Origin: an uncultured Bacillaceae bacterium
GTDB taxonomy: Bacteria; Bacillota; Bacilli; Bacillales; Alkalibacillaceae
NCBI GenBank assembly: GCA_937983065.1
Contig: CALKAL010000056.1
Coordinates: 1-8,255, forward strand
Direction of reading: 5' to 3'
Length of the DNA: 8,255 nucleotides
Below, one piece after another: positions 1-7,038 of this stretch. Every line of letters starts with the position of its first letter. The first letter of the stretch is position 1. The notes below the pieces were generated by a model. The model searched no databases, was not told where the DNA came from, and saw only the letters and a program-made list of their open reading frames with translations. The position numbers and the translations under genes were made by a program.

Positions 1-73
1 AGACTTTGAATTAGCGTAACTATTAATTTTTACTTAAATCCCCTTCCCTCTCCCCATCTCCAACCTTTATCAT

Positions 74-101
74 TTCACAACTATTCATTTCATAGTAAAA
101 T
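74..101 (+). promoter_or_regulatory. Putative sigma-A promoter of the ATPase/VWA operon
   Basis: A -35-like TTCACA (74-79) and a -10-like TAAAAT (96-101) each match the sigma-A consensus at five of six bases, with a 16-base spacer. Transcription would begin near base 108, just ahead of the ribosome binding site at 123-128. The upstream bases 1-73 hold a pyrimidine-rich stretch and no gene or hairpin that I can support. This is pattern matching only. Confidence 0.5.
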
Positions 102-122
102 GAGCGTTAGACGTCTTAGAAA

Positions 123-128
123 AAGGAG
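123..128 (+). promoter_or_regulatory. Ribosome binding site that sets the ATPase start
   Basis: AAGGAG lies 7 bases before the ATG at 136. An in-frame ATG at 100 would add twelve mostly basic residues, but it has no comparable Shine-Dalgarno site and falls inside the probable -10 box. The start at 136 is therefore preferred. Confidence 0.8.
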
Positions 129-135
129 AAAAGAG

Positions 136-1014
136 ATGAATTTACTTAATCAACTACCGAGCCACATTACGGAGCTTATAGATGAACATAAAAATCATTC
201 AAACACTACTTACGAGCACCTCATACGTGATGCAGGGTACATTCCGAGTGATGATAATGTGCTCAACGATGCGATCGTCGCTTTATCTCAAGGGAAAAAC
301 ATATTGCTTAAGGGCCCGACTGGTTCAGGGAAAACGAAAATGGCGGAGACACTCTCATCCCTTTTTAACCAGCCGATGTTTAGTGTTAACTGCTCGGTTG
401 ATTTAGATGCGGAAAGTTTTCTCGGGTTTAAAACGATTAATTATAAAGATGGCAAGCAAGTGATTGATTTTGTGCCGGGGCCGCTTACTGAAGCGATGAA
501 TCATGGGCATTTTTTATATATTGACGAAATAAATATGGCTAAGCCTGAGACATTGCCGATTATTAATGGGGTGCTTGATTACCGGCGGACAATTACGAAT
601 CCCCTTACGAATGAAATCATTGAGGCGAGGGAAGGCTTCAATGTCATTGCTGCGATTAATGAAGGGTATATTGGAACGACCCGACTGAATGAAGCGCTGA
701 AAAACCGATTCATCGTCTTTGATGTGCCGTACATTCAAGGGGAAAAACTAAAAAATTTAATTGAAACGAATACGAAGCTTAACAATAAAGCACTAATTGA
801 TGCGTTCGTACAGCTATCAAGGGACCTCATTGAAGCAAGTCATCAAGGTAAAATATCAGAAGATGCCGCAAGTATTCGGGCCCTCCTTGATGCTTGTGAT
901 TTAGCGGCTGTCATTCCTCCAAAACGGGCGATTTTAAGAGCTATTATCGATAAATTAGAGGATGACGTGGAAAAGGAAGTCGTTAAAAGCTTAACGGAAA
1001 TGTTATTCGATTGA
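136..1014 (+). CDS. yojN: MoxR-family AAA+ ATPase, CbbQ/NorQ type (YojN-like)
   Basis: This 292-residue cytoplasmic AAA+ ATPase belongs to the MoxR branch that includes CbbQ, NirQ/NorQ and GvpN. Visible motifs are Walker A GPTGSGKT (60-67), Walker B FLYIDEIN (126-133), a sensor-1 Asn in AAIN (172-175), an arginine finger in LNEALKNRF (Arg191) and a likely sensor-2 Arg at 248 within SIRALLDA. All the ATPase residues are present, so the protein should hydrolyse ATP, probably as a hexamer. Members of this family remodel or activate a target enzyme together with a VWA-domain partner, and such a partner is encoded 10 bases downstream. The name follows resemblance to Bacillus subtilis YojN, recalled rather than searched. 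The target is unknown, because no Rubisco, nitric oxide reductase or gas-vesicle gene is nearby. The start at 136 is chosen on its ribosome binding site. Confidence 0.92.
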   Translation: MNLLNQLPSHITELIDEHKNHSNTTYEHLIRDAGYIPSDDNVLNDAIVALSQGKNILLKGPTGSGKTKMAETLSSLFNQPMFSVNCSVDLDAESFLGFKTINYKDGKQVIDFVPGPLTEAMNHGHFLYIDEINMAKPETLPIINGVLDYRRTITNPLTNEIIEAREGFNVIAAINEGYIGTTRLNEALKNRFIVFDVPYIQGEKLKNLIETNTKLNNKALIDAFVQLSRDLIEASHQGKISEDAASIRALLDACDLAAVIPPKRAILRAIIDKLEDDVEKEVVKSLTEMLFD

Positions 1015-1024
1015 AGGTGGAAAG

Positions 1025-2929
1025 ATGTATTACAATCCAGTCATTAATGCACGAACGTTTCAAGAGCTTCAAAATATGACGACGATTCTTTCAAGGCAAC
1101 CGAAACTGATCTTTGATTTTCAATACGGTTCTACGATTGACGTTCAAAATAACACACTAACCGCCAGCCGTTTTTGGCGAAATTATGATGACGATATTGA
1201 AAAAACAGGCTATAAAACAGACGTGCTGCTGCGGAGTTTAGGGACGTTTTTTCATACATCAATGAAGGAATGGAAAAGAACAGAACAACAAATCGCACAA
1301 TCAACAATACCGAATTTCCACACGCAGCTTTTTACCCTTCTTGAAGATTTAAGATTGGAAGAGTTAATTCGAAGAGAGCGCAGGGGAACCCGTCATTGGT
1401 TTGATTTAAGGAAAAAAGTTTATACCCACTATTTTGAAACCCAGCTTGAAACGAATATTTTGCGTAATTTTAAAACGGATGAACTTTTCTGTTTAATTTA
1501 TTTAACGGTAACAGCAAGCAGTCCGTTCATCGATTTTCCGAACGCAAACACCGAGCAAGTTGAAACAATGAAACGTCTTCACCCGTTGTTAATCGAAACT
1601 TATGAGGCGACAGCGACGAAAGACATTCGCATCATAACAGAAAATATCGCAAGCATCGCTCAACATCATTATTCAGACTCCATTAACACCTATTTTGTCG
1701 CACCCGTTAAAAATGATGCCTTTGTCAATTCGGATTGGCTCGTTGATCATTTAAGACGCGCCGATGAATTAAGCCAAGATGATCGGGAACTCCTAGACGA
1801 TGAAAAGGAAATTATTAATGAAAAATTTTCAACATGGCATCGGGAAAATGAAAACAAAGACCGAAGCCAGAGCTTTTTACGCTATGAACTGGAGCACGGA
1901 ACAAAGACAAATTTATTAGGAGACGGTGCAAGAGATAGTGAAGCGGGCGATCAGGCGATGGCAAGTGTACAAGGAACTTCTGCCCAAAGTGAACAAAAAG
2001 ATTATTCAAAGCTTGAAACTTTAAATGAAAAGAAAAATAACAACGAATCAACAAAAACGAATCGTTACGGCGAAGAAAATATCAATGCGGTTAAACGATT
2101 AAAGCATCCTGATAAACCGACTTTAGAGCAACATAAAACCTACAACCTATTTGTTAAAGAAGTTAGCCCGATTATAAAACAATTAAAACGAACGATTGAA
2201 AAAGCACTTGAAAATAAACAAAATGAGACACGCACTCAATTACTATACGGTAGATTATCGAAAAAACAGTTACTGCCACTCATAATCGATGACAACCCGA
2301 GAGTTTTTCACAAAAAAGATTCCGATTCTAACGAGATTGATGCGACATTCACGTTACTAATCGACTGTTCCGCTTCGATGGAAAATAAAATGGAAGATAC
2401 AAAAAAAGCTGCGATTATTTTTCACGAAGTTTTAAAGCAGTTAGCGATTCCTCATCAAGTCATCGGATTTTGGGAAGATAGTTTTGAGTCATCTCATGAG
2501 GAACAACCGAACTATTTCCACCGCGTCATTCCGGTTGAAAAATCCGTCGATAACGATGCTGGTCCTGAAATTTTACAGCTTCAAGCAGAAGAGGATAATC
2601 GAGACGGATTCGCCATTCGTATAGCCGCTGAACAGCTCAATGAACGATTTGAAAAACATAAATTTTTACTCGTTTTTTCTGACGGTGAGCCTTCAGCTTT
2701 TAACTATCGCGAAAATGGCATCATTGATACGTATAATGCCGTTAAACAATCACGGAAATACGACATTGATTGTATAGGCATTTATTTATCGAATGAGGCA
2801 ATCACTGAAGAAGAAGAAATTTTAATGCAAAACATTTACGGAAAAGATCATTTATTAATTCCGAATTTAACTGAGCTTCCTTATTTATTTGCCTATATGA
2901 TAAAACGGTTATTATTAAAAACTCTTTAA
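1025..2929 (+). CDS. yojO: VWA-domain protein, CbbO/NorD type (YojO-like), ATPase partner
   Basis: This 634-residue protein has no signal peptide or membrane helix, so it is probably cytoplasmic. Residues 1-290 form a helical, charged N-terminal region. Residues 291-360 are a polar, low-complexity linker rich in Asn, Glu, Lys and Ser. Residues 441-634 are a von Willebrand A domain. Its metal-ion-dependent adhesion site is intact: DCSAS (447-451), a downstream NRDG (525-528) and FSDGEP (551-556). In CbbO, NorD and relatives the VWA domain docks on the target enzyme while the AAA+ partner supplies ATP-driven force. The 10-base gap to the ATPase gene and the AAGGTGG ribosome binding site (1014-1020), which overlaps the ATPase stop codon, indicate co-translation. 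Size and layout fit B. subtilis YojO, about 640 residues from memory. The substrate is unknown. Confidence 0.9.
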   Translation: MYYNPVINARTFQELQNMTTILSRQPKLIFDFQYGSTIDVQNNTLTASRFWRNYDDDIEKTGYKTDVLLRSLGTFFHTSMKEWKRTEQQIAQSTIPNFHTQLFTLLEDLRLEELIRRERRGTRHWFDLRKKVYTHYFETQLETNILRNFKTDELFCLIYLTVTASSPFIDFPNANTEQVETMKRLHPLLIETYEATATKDIRIITENIASIAQHHYSDSINTYFVAPVKNDAFVNSDWLVDHLRRADELSQDDRELLDDEKEIINEKFSTWHRENENKDRSQSFLRYELEHGTKTNLLGDGARDSEAGDQAMASVQGTSAQSEQKDYSKLETLNEKKNNNESTKTNRYGEENINAVKRLKHPDKPTLEQHKTYNLFVKEVSPIIKQLKRTIEKALENKQNETRTQLLYGRLSKKQLLPLIIDDNPRVFHKKDSDSNEIDATFTLLIDCSASMENKMEDTKKAAIIFHEVLKQLAIPHQVIGFWEDSFESSHEEQPNYFHRVIPVEKSVDNDAGPEILQLQAEEDNRDGFAIRIAAEQLNERFEKHKFLLVFSDGEPSAFNYRENGIIDTYNAVKQSRKYDIDCIGIYLSNEAITEEEEILMQNIYGKDHLLIPNLTELPYLFAYMIKRLLLKTL

Positions 2930-2967
2930 AAAAATGCCCTTACGACGCAACAAACATCGTAAGGGCA
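2928..2967 (-). terminator. Intrinsic terminator between convergent operons
   Basis: A perfect 11-bp stem (2935-2945 pairing with 2957-2967) closes an 11-base loop. On the minus strand it is followed by seven T residues, giving a classical Rho-independent terminator for the symporter operon, whose last stop lies about 80 bases upstream. On the plus strand the trailing AAAACTTTTAAC is a poorer U-tract, so it may also end the YojO transcript but less efficiently. The T-run overlaps the yojO stop codon. Confidence 0.85.
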
Positions 2968-3049
2968 AAACTTTTAACTTGGCCAATTCAGTAAAAACTA
3001 ATCACTCATCTCGTTAAACAAACGTTGTACAAACCTTACTTACAAAAAT

Positions 3050-4486
3050 TTAACTTGCTTCCTTATGATACACATCAACTTGATGTTGAATCTCCTCTGG
3101 TGGCGGTGCGGTCATTAAACTAACGACAATCATAATGAGTAACGAAATAGGTGCTGCAACGATCGCTTCTGCGTTTGTCGGTAAAATTTCTGTAGTTACT
3201 AATATGAGAAAGGTAACTGCACCAGCAATCATACCTGAAAGGGCACCCGCTTTATTCGCCCGCTTCCACCATATTCCGAGAACGATTGGGAACCCAAAGG
3301 CGGATAGTAAAAATCCTCCGACCCAACCGACCATCACCGCAATGAGCTGTGGTGGCTCAATCGCAATGAGAATTCCTACACCACTAGCGACAAACATCGT
3401 AATTAACCCTATTAGAGTAACAAATCTTTCACTTGCTTGCTTATTAATATGTTCCTTATAAATATCGTAAGCAATCCCAGCTGATATCGCTAATAACATC
3501 GCATCCGCACTCGACATAATCGCAGCGAGTAAACCTGCTAACATCAGTCCGCCTAGAATACTCGGTAAATATTGCTCAATCGCAACAATGATAATCATAT
3601 CTCTATTATCTAGTGTTTCAGCGACTCCTAAACTCGCACCAGCTGCAGCGACAACAAATCCGGCGAAAAAGATTAAAGCGTAAAGTAAACAAGCCCACAA
3701 TGCCGAGTGTCTAGCCGTTCTAGCATCCCGTGAAGCAAAATTACGCATGACGGCTGAAGGTGAAACGATTCCAAACCATAAAAATGCTAAAAATAATCCG
3801 AAGTAAGACATCCACGGTAAATTAATCTCCCCAAAAGAAGGCGTCATTTCAAGGGCTGCACTAAAGAGGGCACCAAACCCATTAAAATCAATCAATACAG
3901 CCCCTGCTAAAATAAATATTCCAATTAGTATAACTGCTCCTTGAATTAAATCCGTATACGTAATCGCCCACATACCACCAAGAGCAGCATATACTGTAAA
4001 ACCAACCCCAACTAAAATAACTGCAGTCACATAATCGACACCAAGAACATATGAACCGATAAGACCAGATGCTGTTAATTGAGGAACCATATAAAACGTC
4101 ATCGCAATAACGACGATAAGAGCAGCGACAATTTGCACTGATCTGCCGAAACGTTGATTGAAAAAGTCTGGTAATGTTTTCACGCCAGACCGACGAATTT
4201 GACCAGATATTAAAAACATCGTAAATGGTAAAATTGCGACTGCACCGAACGCGTAAGTAAAAAAGAACGGCGCTCCAAATGCTACCCCAGAACCGATGGA
4301 ACCCATCAATGAGCTTGAGCTTGCTAATGCAGCAAATAGCGCAAATGCTCCAACAAATGTATTAATCGAGCGTCCTGCCGTAAAATAATCATCTTCTGTA
4401 CTTCTAGCTCTTTTATAAAAATAAATTCCAAACAACGTCATAACGATAATATACAGGAATAAAATAATTGACTCAGTGACTAACAT
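3050..4486 (-). CDS. Sodium:solute symporter (SSS family)
   Basis: This 478-residue polytopic membrane protein has roughly 13 hydrophobic segments and is a secondary transporter that moves an organic solute into the cell with Na+. Family hallmarks are DYFTAGRS (33-40) after the first helix, the small-residue-rich second helix with ASSSS (55-59), the signature GGMWAITYTDLIQG (170-183), and MSSAD (324-328). The last of these aligns with the Na+-coordinating Ser-Thr pair of PutP. It therefore looks like a complete, functional transporter of the PutP/PanF-like group. The substrate cannot be read from the sequence. Its place as the last gene after an oxidoreductase and an imine-reductase-like gene suggests an amino acid, imino acid or N-substituted amino acid. 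The gap from the preceding gene is 6 bases, and a GGGGTGAGG ribosome binding site overlaps that gene's stop, so translation is probably coupled. Confidence 0.95.
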   Translation of the reverse strand: MLVTESIILFLYIIVMTLFGIYFYKRARSTEDDYFTAGRSINTFVGAFALFAALASSSSLMGSIGSGVAFGAPFFFTYAFGAVAILPFTMFLISGQIRRSGVKTLPDFFNQRFGRSVQIVAALIVVIAMTFYMVPQLTASGLIGSYVLGVDYVTAVILVGVGFTVYAALGGMWAITYTDLIQGAVILIGIFILAGAVLIDFNGFGALFSAALEMTPSFGEINLPWMSYFGLFLAFLWFGIVSPSAVMRNFASRDARTARHSALWACLLYALIFFAGFVVAAAGASLGVAETLDNRDMIIIVAIEQYLPSILGGLMLAGLLAAIMSSADAMLLAISAGIAYDIYKEHINKQASERFVTLIGLITMFVASGVGILIAIEPPQLIAVMVGWVGGFLLSAFGFPIVLGIWWKRANKAGALSGMIAGAVTFLILVTTEILPTNAEAIVAAPISLLIMIVVSLMTAPPPEEIQHQVDVYHKEAS

Positions 4487-4492
4487 TTAACC

Positions 4493-4732
4493 TCACCCCA
4501 CTTCTTCACTTTTTTCAAATTCAGCGACTCGTTTTTCTTCTTGCTTTTTAATTAAATTGACATAAACAATACATAGTGCAAACCAAACAAACAACCCGAT
4601 AAACATGAGCCAAAGGACAAGTGTAAATCCTAAGAAGTAAATGTCAGTTGGCCACCAAACAAAAACGAGTGCTGTATAAGCAACTAAAACTACCGTTAAA
4701 TAAATTCCTGGGTCTTTCAACTTCGATGGCAT
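4493..4732 (-). CDS. Small two-helix membrane protein, probable symporter partner
   Basis: This 79-residue protein has two hydrophobic segments (about 11-27 and 31-60) joined by a WWPTD turn, then a charged C-terminal tail rich in Lys and Glu. Small membrane proteins of this size and shape are often encoded directly before SSS symporters. Examples are YhdT beside PanF in Escherichia coli, and the DUF3311 and DUF4212 families. The 6-base gap to the symporter gene and the similar topology support a role as an accessory subunit or stabiliser. The exact family is not certain from reading alone; it resembles the DUF3311 type most. It starts with ATG after an AGGAT site, behind a run of seven G residues on the coding strand, 18 bases after the preceding gene. 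Confidence 0.8.
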   Translation of the reverse strand: MPSKLKDPGIYLTVVLVAYTALVFVWWPTDIYFLGFTLVLWLMFIGLFVWFALCIVYVNLIKKQEEKRVAEFEKSEEVG

Positions 4733-4750
4733 ATCCTATCCCCCCCATCA

Positions 4751-5719
4751 TTAAAATGAAAAGTGCGTACCGATTTTCGCTTCTGTTGCCCGCTTATAAA
4801 TTTCCTCAGCAATGACAACATCAAAAAGCGCCATTCCAGTAGATTTGAAGACAACACTCCCTTCGTTATAATCGTGATTAAAAGCTTCTTCTTGTTCAAA
4901 AATCGAAGAAAACAACTTGATATTTTCTTTTTCAAACAGATTATTTTCTAACGGATAAATAACATCCCCGGATTCTTTAATTGCATCATGACTGTCGACA
5001 TAATAATGATCAGCTACTTCAAATAAAGCTTGTGGAAATTCGCGCATCTGTGGTAAAAAGGAGCCAATTCCGATTATTAATTTTCCCTTTAATAAATCTT
5101 TTTCGTCTGGAAGAACGGGTGTCGTTGAAGTCGTTGCCGTAATAATAATTTCAGCTTGTTCAATCGTTTCTTTCGTTGTCTTTTTTATATGAAAACGAAC
5201 GCTATCTCCTAATTCTTTTTGTAGCTTTTCAATAAAAGATTGGACTTTCTTTTCAGTCCGATTGTATAAATAAATATCCGTAATCTTTCTCTCTGTACAA
5301 ACAGCAATCGTTTGATAAAAGCCTTGCACCCCTGTTCCGATAACAGCGAGTTTGCTCGCATGTTGAGGTGCTAAATGTCTTGCTGCCGAACCCCCAATGG
5401 CCCCAGTGCGAAATCCTGTAATGAATGAACCATCCATGATTGAAAGCATTTTTCCATTATGATTACTCGCTAAAACGACGAGTCCGTGTAACGTCGGGTC
5501 TTCTTCATTATTCGGAAAAGCAGTCACTAATTTCGTACCCATCACATTTTCCGTAATACTTGGCATTAAAATAAGCGTATTATCTCCCGTTGAAACTTTC
5601 TGTCGTGTCGGCATTAAAAAGTCGTTCTGTCCATAAATTTTGTAAGCAAGATCAATCGAATCAATTGCTTCTTTCATCGACATACACGCTAAAATATCTT
5701 TTTCATTTAATAACAACAA
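4751..5719 (-). CDS. Ornithine cyclodeaminase/mu-crystallin family protein, likely imine reductase
   Basis: This 322-residue cytoplasmic, NAD(P)H-dependent enzyme has full family length. It shows Lys63 in GTKLV and Arg104 in FRTGAIGG, which bind the substrate carboxylate in this family. It also has a Rossmann motif IGTGVQG (127-133) and a C-terminal FKSTGMALFD (291-300). The Asn153-Arg154 pair after the second Rossmann strand is the pattern seen in NADPH-using mu-crystallin. The catalytic Asp228 of Pseudomonas putida ornithine cyclodeaminase falls, in my alignment, at Phe221 (GSFLPQMRE), so cyclodeaminase activity is unlikely. A ketimine, pyrroline-2-carboxylate or piperideine-2-carboxylate reductase, or an alanine-dehydrogenase-like activity, is more plausible. 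The start is TTG (5717-5719), with GGGAG (5730-5734) 10 bases upstream. The gene lies 16 bases after the oxidoreductase gene. Confidence 0.9.
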   Translation of the reverse strand: MLLLNEKDILACMSMKEAIDSIDLAYKIYGQNDFLMPTRQKVSTGDNTLILMPSITENVMGTKLVTAFPNNEEDPTLHGLVVLASNHNGKMLSIMDGSFITGFRTGAIGGSAARHLAPQHASKLAVIGTGVQGFYQTIAVCTERKITDIYLYNRTEKKVQSFIEKLQKELGDSVRFHIKKTTKETIEQAEIIITATTSTTPVLPDEKDLLKGKLIIGIGSFLPQMREFPQALFEVADHYYVDSHDAIKESGDVIYPLENNLFEKENIKLFSSIFEQEEAFNHDYNEGSVVFKSTGMALFDVVIAEEIYKRATEAKIGTHFSF

Positions 5720-5729
5720 TGCAAAATCA

Positions 5730-5734
5730 CTCCC
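5730..5734 (-). promoter_or_regulatory. Ribosome binding site supporting a TTG start
   Basis: On the coding strand GGGAG lies 10 bases before a TTG at 5719-5717, and no in-frame ATG or GTG lies nearer. The first in-frame ATG is codon 13, which would remove the conserved family N-terminus (MLLLNEKDI). The A residues just before this site belong to the stop codon of the upstream oxidoreductase gene, so the two are probably translationally coupled. Confidence 0.65.
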
Positions 5735-5735
5735 T

Positions 5736-6899
5736 TTAAACTATCGCCCCTTCAATGACTAAATCATTTTCTTTAAATCTTTCAAAACGAAGCGGGGTTA
5801 AATCGAGGGTTTCATATTTACCGAATAAAATTAACTCGGATAACCCTTTTCCAACAGCAGGTGCTTGCTGCATGCCGTGACCACTAAATCCAACAGCCAT
5901 ATACAATCCTTTAATTTGAGGATGCCCGCCGATGATTGCATTTTGATCCTTCGTGTTATAGCTATAAAGACCAGCCCAGCCCCCACTAATTTTAGCTTGT
6001 TCAAAATTTTTAACACGATGCGCTAGAACAGGCCATAGCTGCTCTAAAAAGAAAGAACGTTTCCACGTAAAATCAATACCTGGCTTCACTTTTTCCGAAA
6101 AACCAGCAATGATTGAATCCCCTTCATGACGAAAATAAACGCCCGTCGGATCAACCGTTAACGGTAAATGCTTTTTTAAAGGCTCCATAATATCAAATTG
6201 AATAACTTGTCGCTTTAATGGAGCAACAGGAATTGAAAAGCCACTTCTTTCACTTAATTCAGGTGCCCACGGTCCCGCTGCATTAATGACAATTGGTGCA
6301 TAAAAAACGCGTCCATCCTTCGTTTTTACACCTTTAACCACCCCAGTTTCATAAATAATTTGATCAACTTCCTCATAAACATAATCCGCACTGAGCTGTT
6401 TTGCCTTTTTTATATAGCCTTGCATGACTGAATAAGGATCTAAATAACCATCCTCCGCACAATATAATCCAGCGACTAAATCAGATGTATTTATTTCTGG
6501 AACGACTGATTTAATCTCGCTTGGGCTTAATAATTCAGCAGGAACACCGAAGGATTGCTGTAGCTTTGCTTGCTCTTTTAAATCTTCATACGATTCATCT
6601 TGAGCTAAAAATAAATAACCCCTCTGCTTAAAATCGATCTCGGCTTTTTCTCCGTCAATGGCCATATCTTCTGGGAACGTTAAATATTTATTTAAACTGT
6701 AGCGACTAATTTGAATGTTTATAGGTGTTGTAAACAATTGTCTAATACCACCTGCACTTCGTGGCGTTGAGGCAAATTCGTATAAGCGATCCTTTTCAAA
6801 GACGGTAATCTCCCCATTAAATCCGTCTTTAAGTAGGTGATAAGCAATACTTGAACCAATGACACCACCACCTATAATGATGAGATCTGTTTTTGGCAT
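5736..6899 (-). CDS. FAD-dependent oxidoreductase, DAO family (sarcosine oxidase beta/FOXRED1-like)
   Basis: This 387-residue flavoprotein has an N-terminal dinucleotide-binding motif IGGGVIGSS (9-17), the ribose-binding Glu35, a STPRSAGGIRQ segment (44-54) typical of sarcosine-oxidase-beta-like and FOXRED1-like proteins, NAAGPWA (206-212), and the C-terminal FAD motif GFSGHGMQQAP (337-347). Members oxidise secondary or D-amino acids (sarcosine, dimethylglycine, proline, hydroxyproline, opines) to an imine. The Cys that covalently holds FAD in monomeric sarcosine oxidase aligns here with Leu311, so FAD is probably bound noncovalently. There is no signal peptide and no partner subunit gene, so it may act alone. 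It is the first gene of the minus-strand operon. The ATG at 6899 follows AAAAGGAAGGG (6908-6918). An out-of-frame ATG lies 4 bases upstream (6901-6903). Confidence 0.93.
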   Translation of the reverse strand: MPKTDLIIIGGGVIGSSIAYHLLKDGFNGEITVFEKDRLYEFASTPRSAGGIRQLFTTPINIQISRYSLNKYLTFPEDMAIDGEKAEIDFKQRGYLFLAQDESYEDLKEQAKLQQSFGVPAELLSPSEIKSVVPEINTSDLVAGLYCAEDGYLDPYSVMQGYIKKAKQLSADYVYEEVDQIIYETGVVKGVKTKDGRVFYAPIVINAAGPWAPELSERSGFSIPVAPLKRQVIQFDIMEPLKKHLPLTVDPTGVYFRHEGDSIIAGFSEKVKPGIDFTWKRSFFLEQLWPVLAHRVKNFEQAKISGGWAGLYSYNTKDQNAIIGGHPQIKGLYMAVGFSGHGMQQAPAVGKGLSELILFGKYETLDLTPLRFERFKENDLVIEGAIV

Positions 6900-7009
6900 T
6901 CATCGCACCCTTCCTTTTGATTTTTAATATTCAGAATGTTTTATTTTTAGAGTAAAGGATAGGTCTCTTCACCGCCATAGTTATTTTGCATAAAAAAATA
7001 TGTATTATT

Positions 7010-7038
7010 TTGTTTTTTCTAAATATTATTTTTATGAT
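7010..7038 (+). promoter_or_regulatory. Putative sigma-A promoter of the CdaR-like gene
   Basis: TTGTTT (7010-7015) and TATGAT (7033-7038) are separated by 17 bases. The -10 matches the consensus at five of six bases, and the -35 keeps the TTG. Transcription would begin near 7045, giving a leader of about 33 bases that carries the ribosome binding site at 7064-7068. The surrounding sequence is extremely AT-rich, which raises the chance of a false match. Confidence 0.5.

Noticed and set aside
100..135. Longer ATPase starting at the ATG at 100
   Set aside because: It has no ribosome binding site of its own, lies in the probable -10 box, and would add a basic tail, while AAGGAG is placed correctly for the ATG at 136.
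3135..3461. Plus-strand open frame of 108 codons within the symporter gene
   Set aside because: It is antisense to a clear, full-length SSS symporter, and its translation has no recognisable features.
6921..6960. Sigma-A promoter for the minus-strand operon using TTTACT (6956-6951) as -35
   Set aside because: No -10 with more than three matching bases lies 16-18 bases downstream. Weaker combinations elsewhere in the gap are no better than chance in such AT-rich sequence.
6971..6990. Possible sigma-54 (-24/-12) promoter near the TTTTGCA
   Set aside because: The GC at 6988-6989 has no GG ten bases upstream, and the adjacent regulator lacks the AAA+ domain needed for sigma-54 activation.
6957..6990. 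Riboswitch or T-box leader before the DAO gene
   Set aside because: The GC-rich island shows no conserved glycine-riboswitch, SAM or T-box core, and there is no terminator hairpin between it and the start codon.
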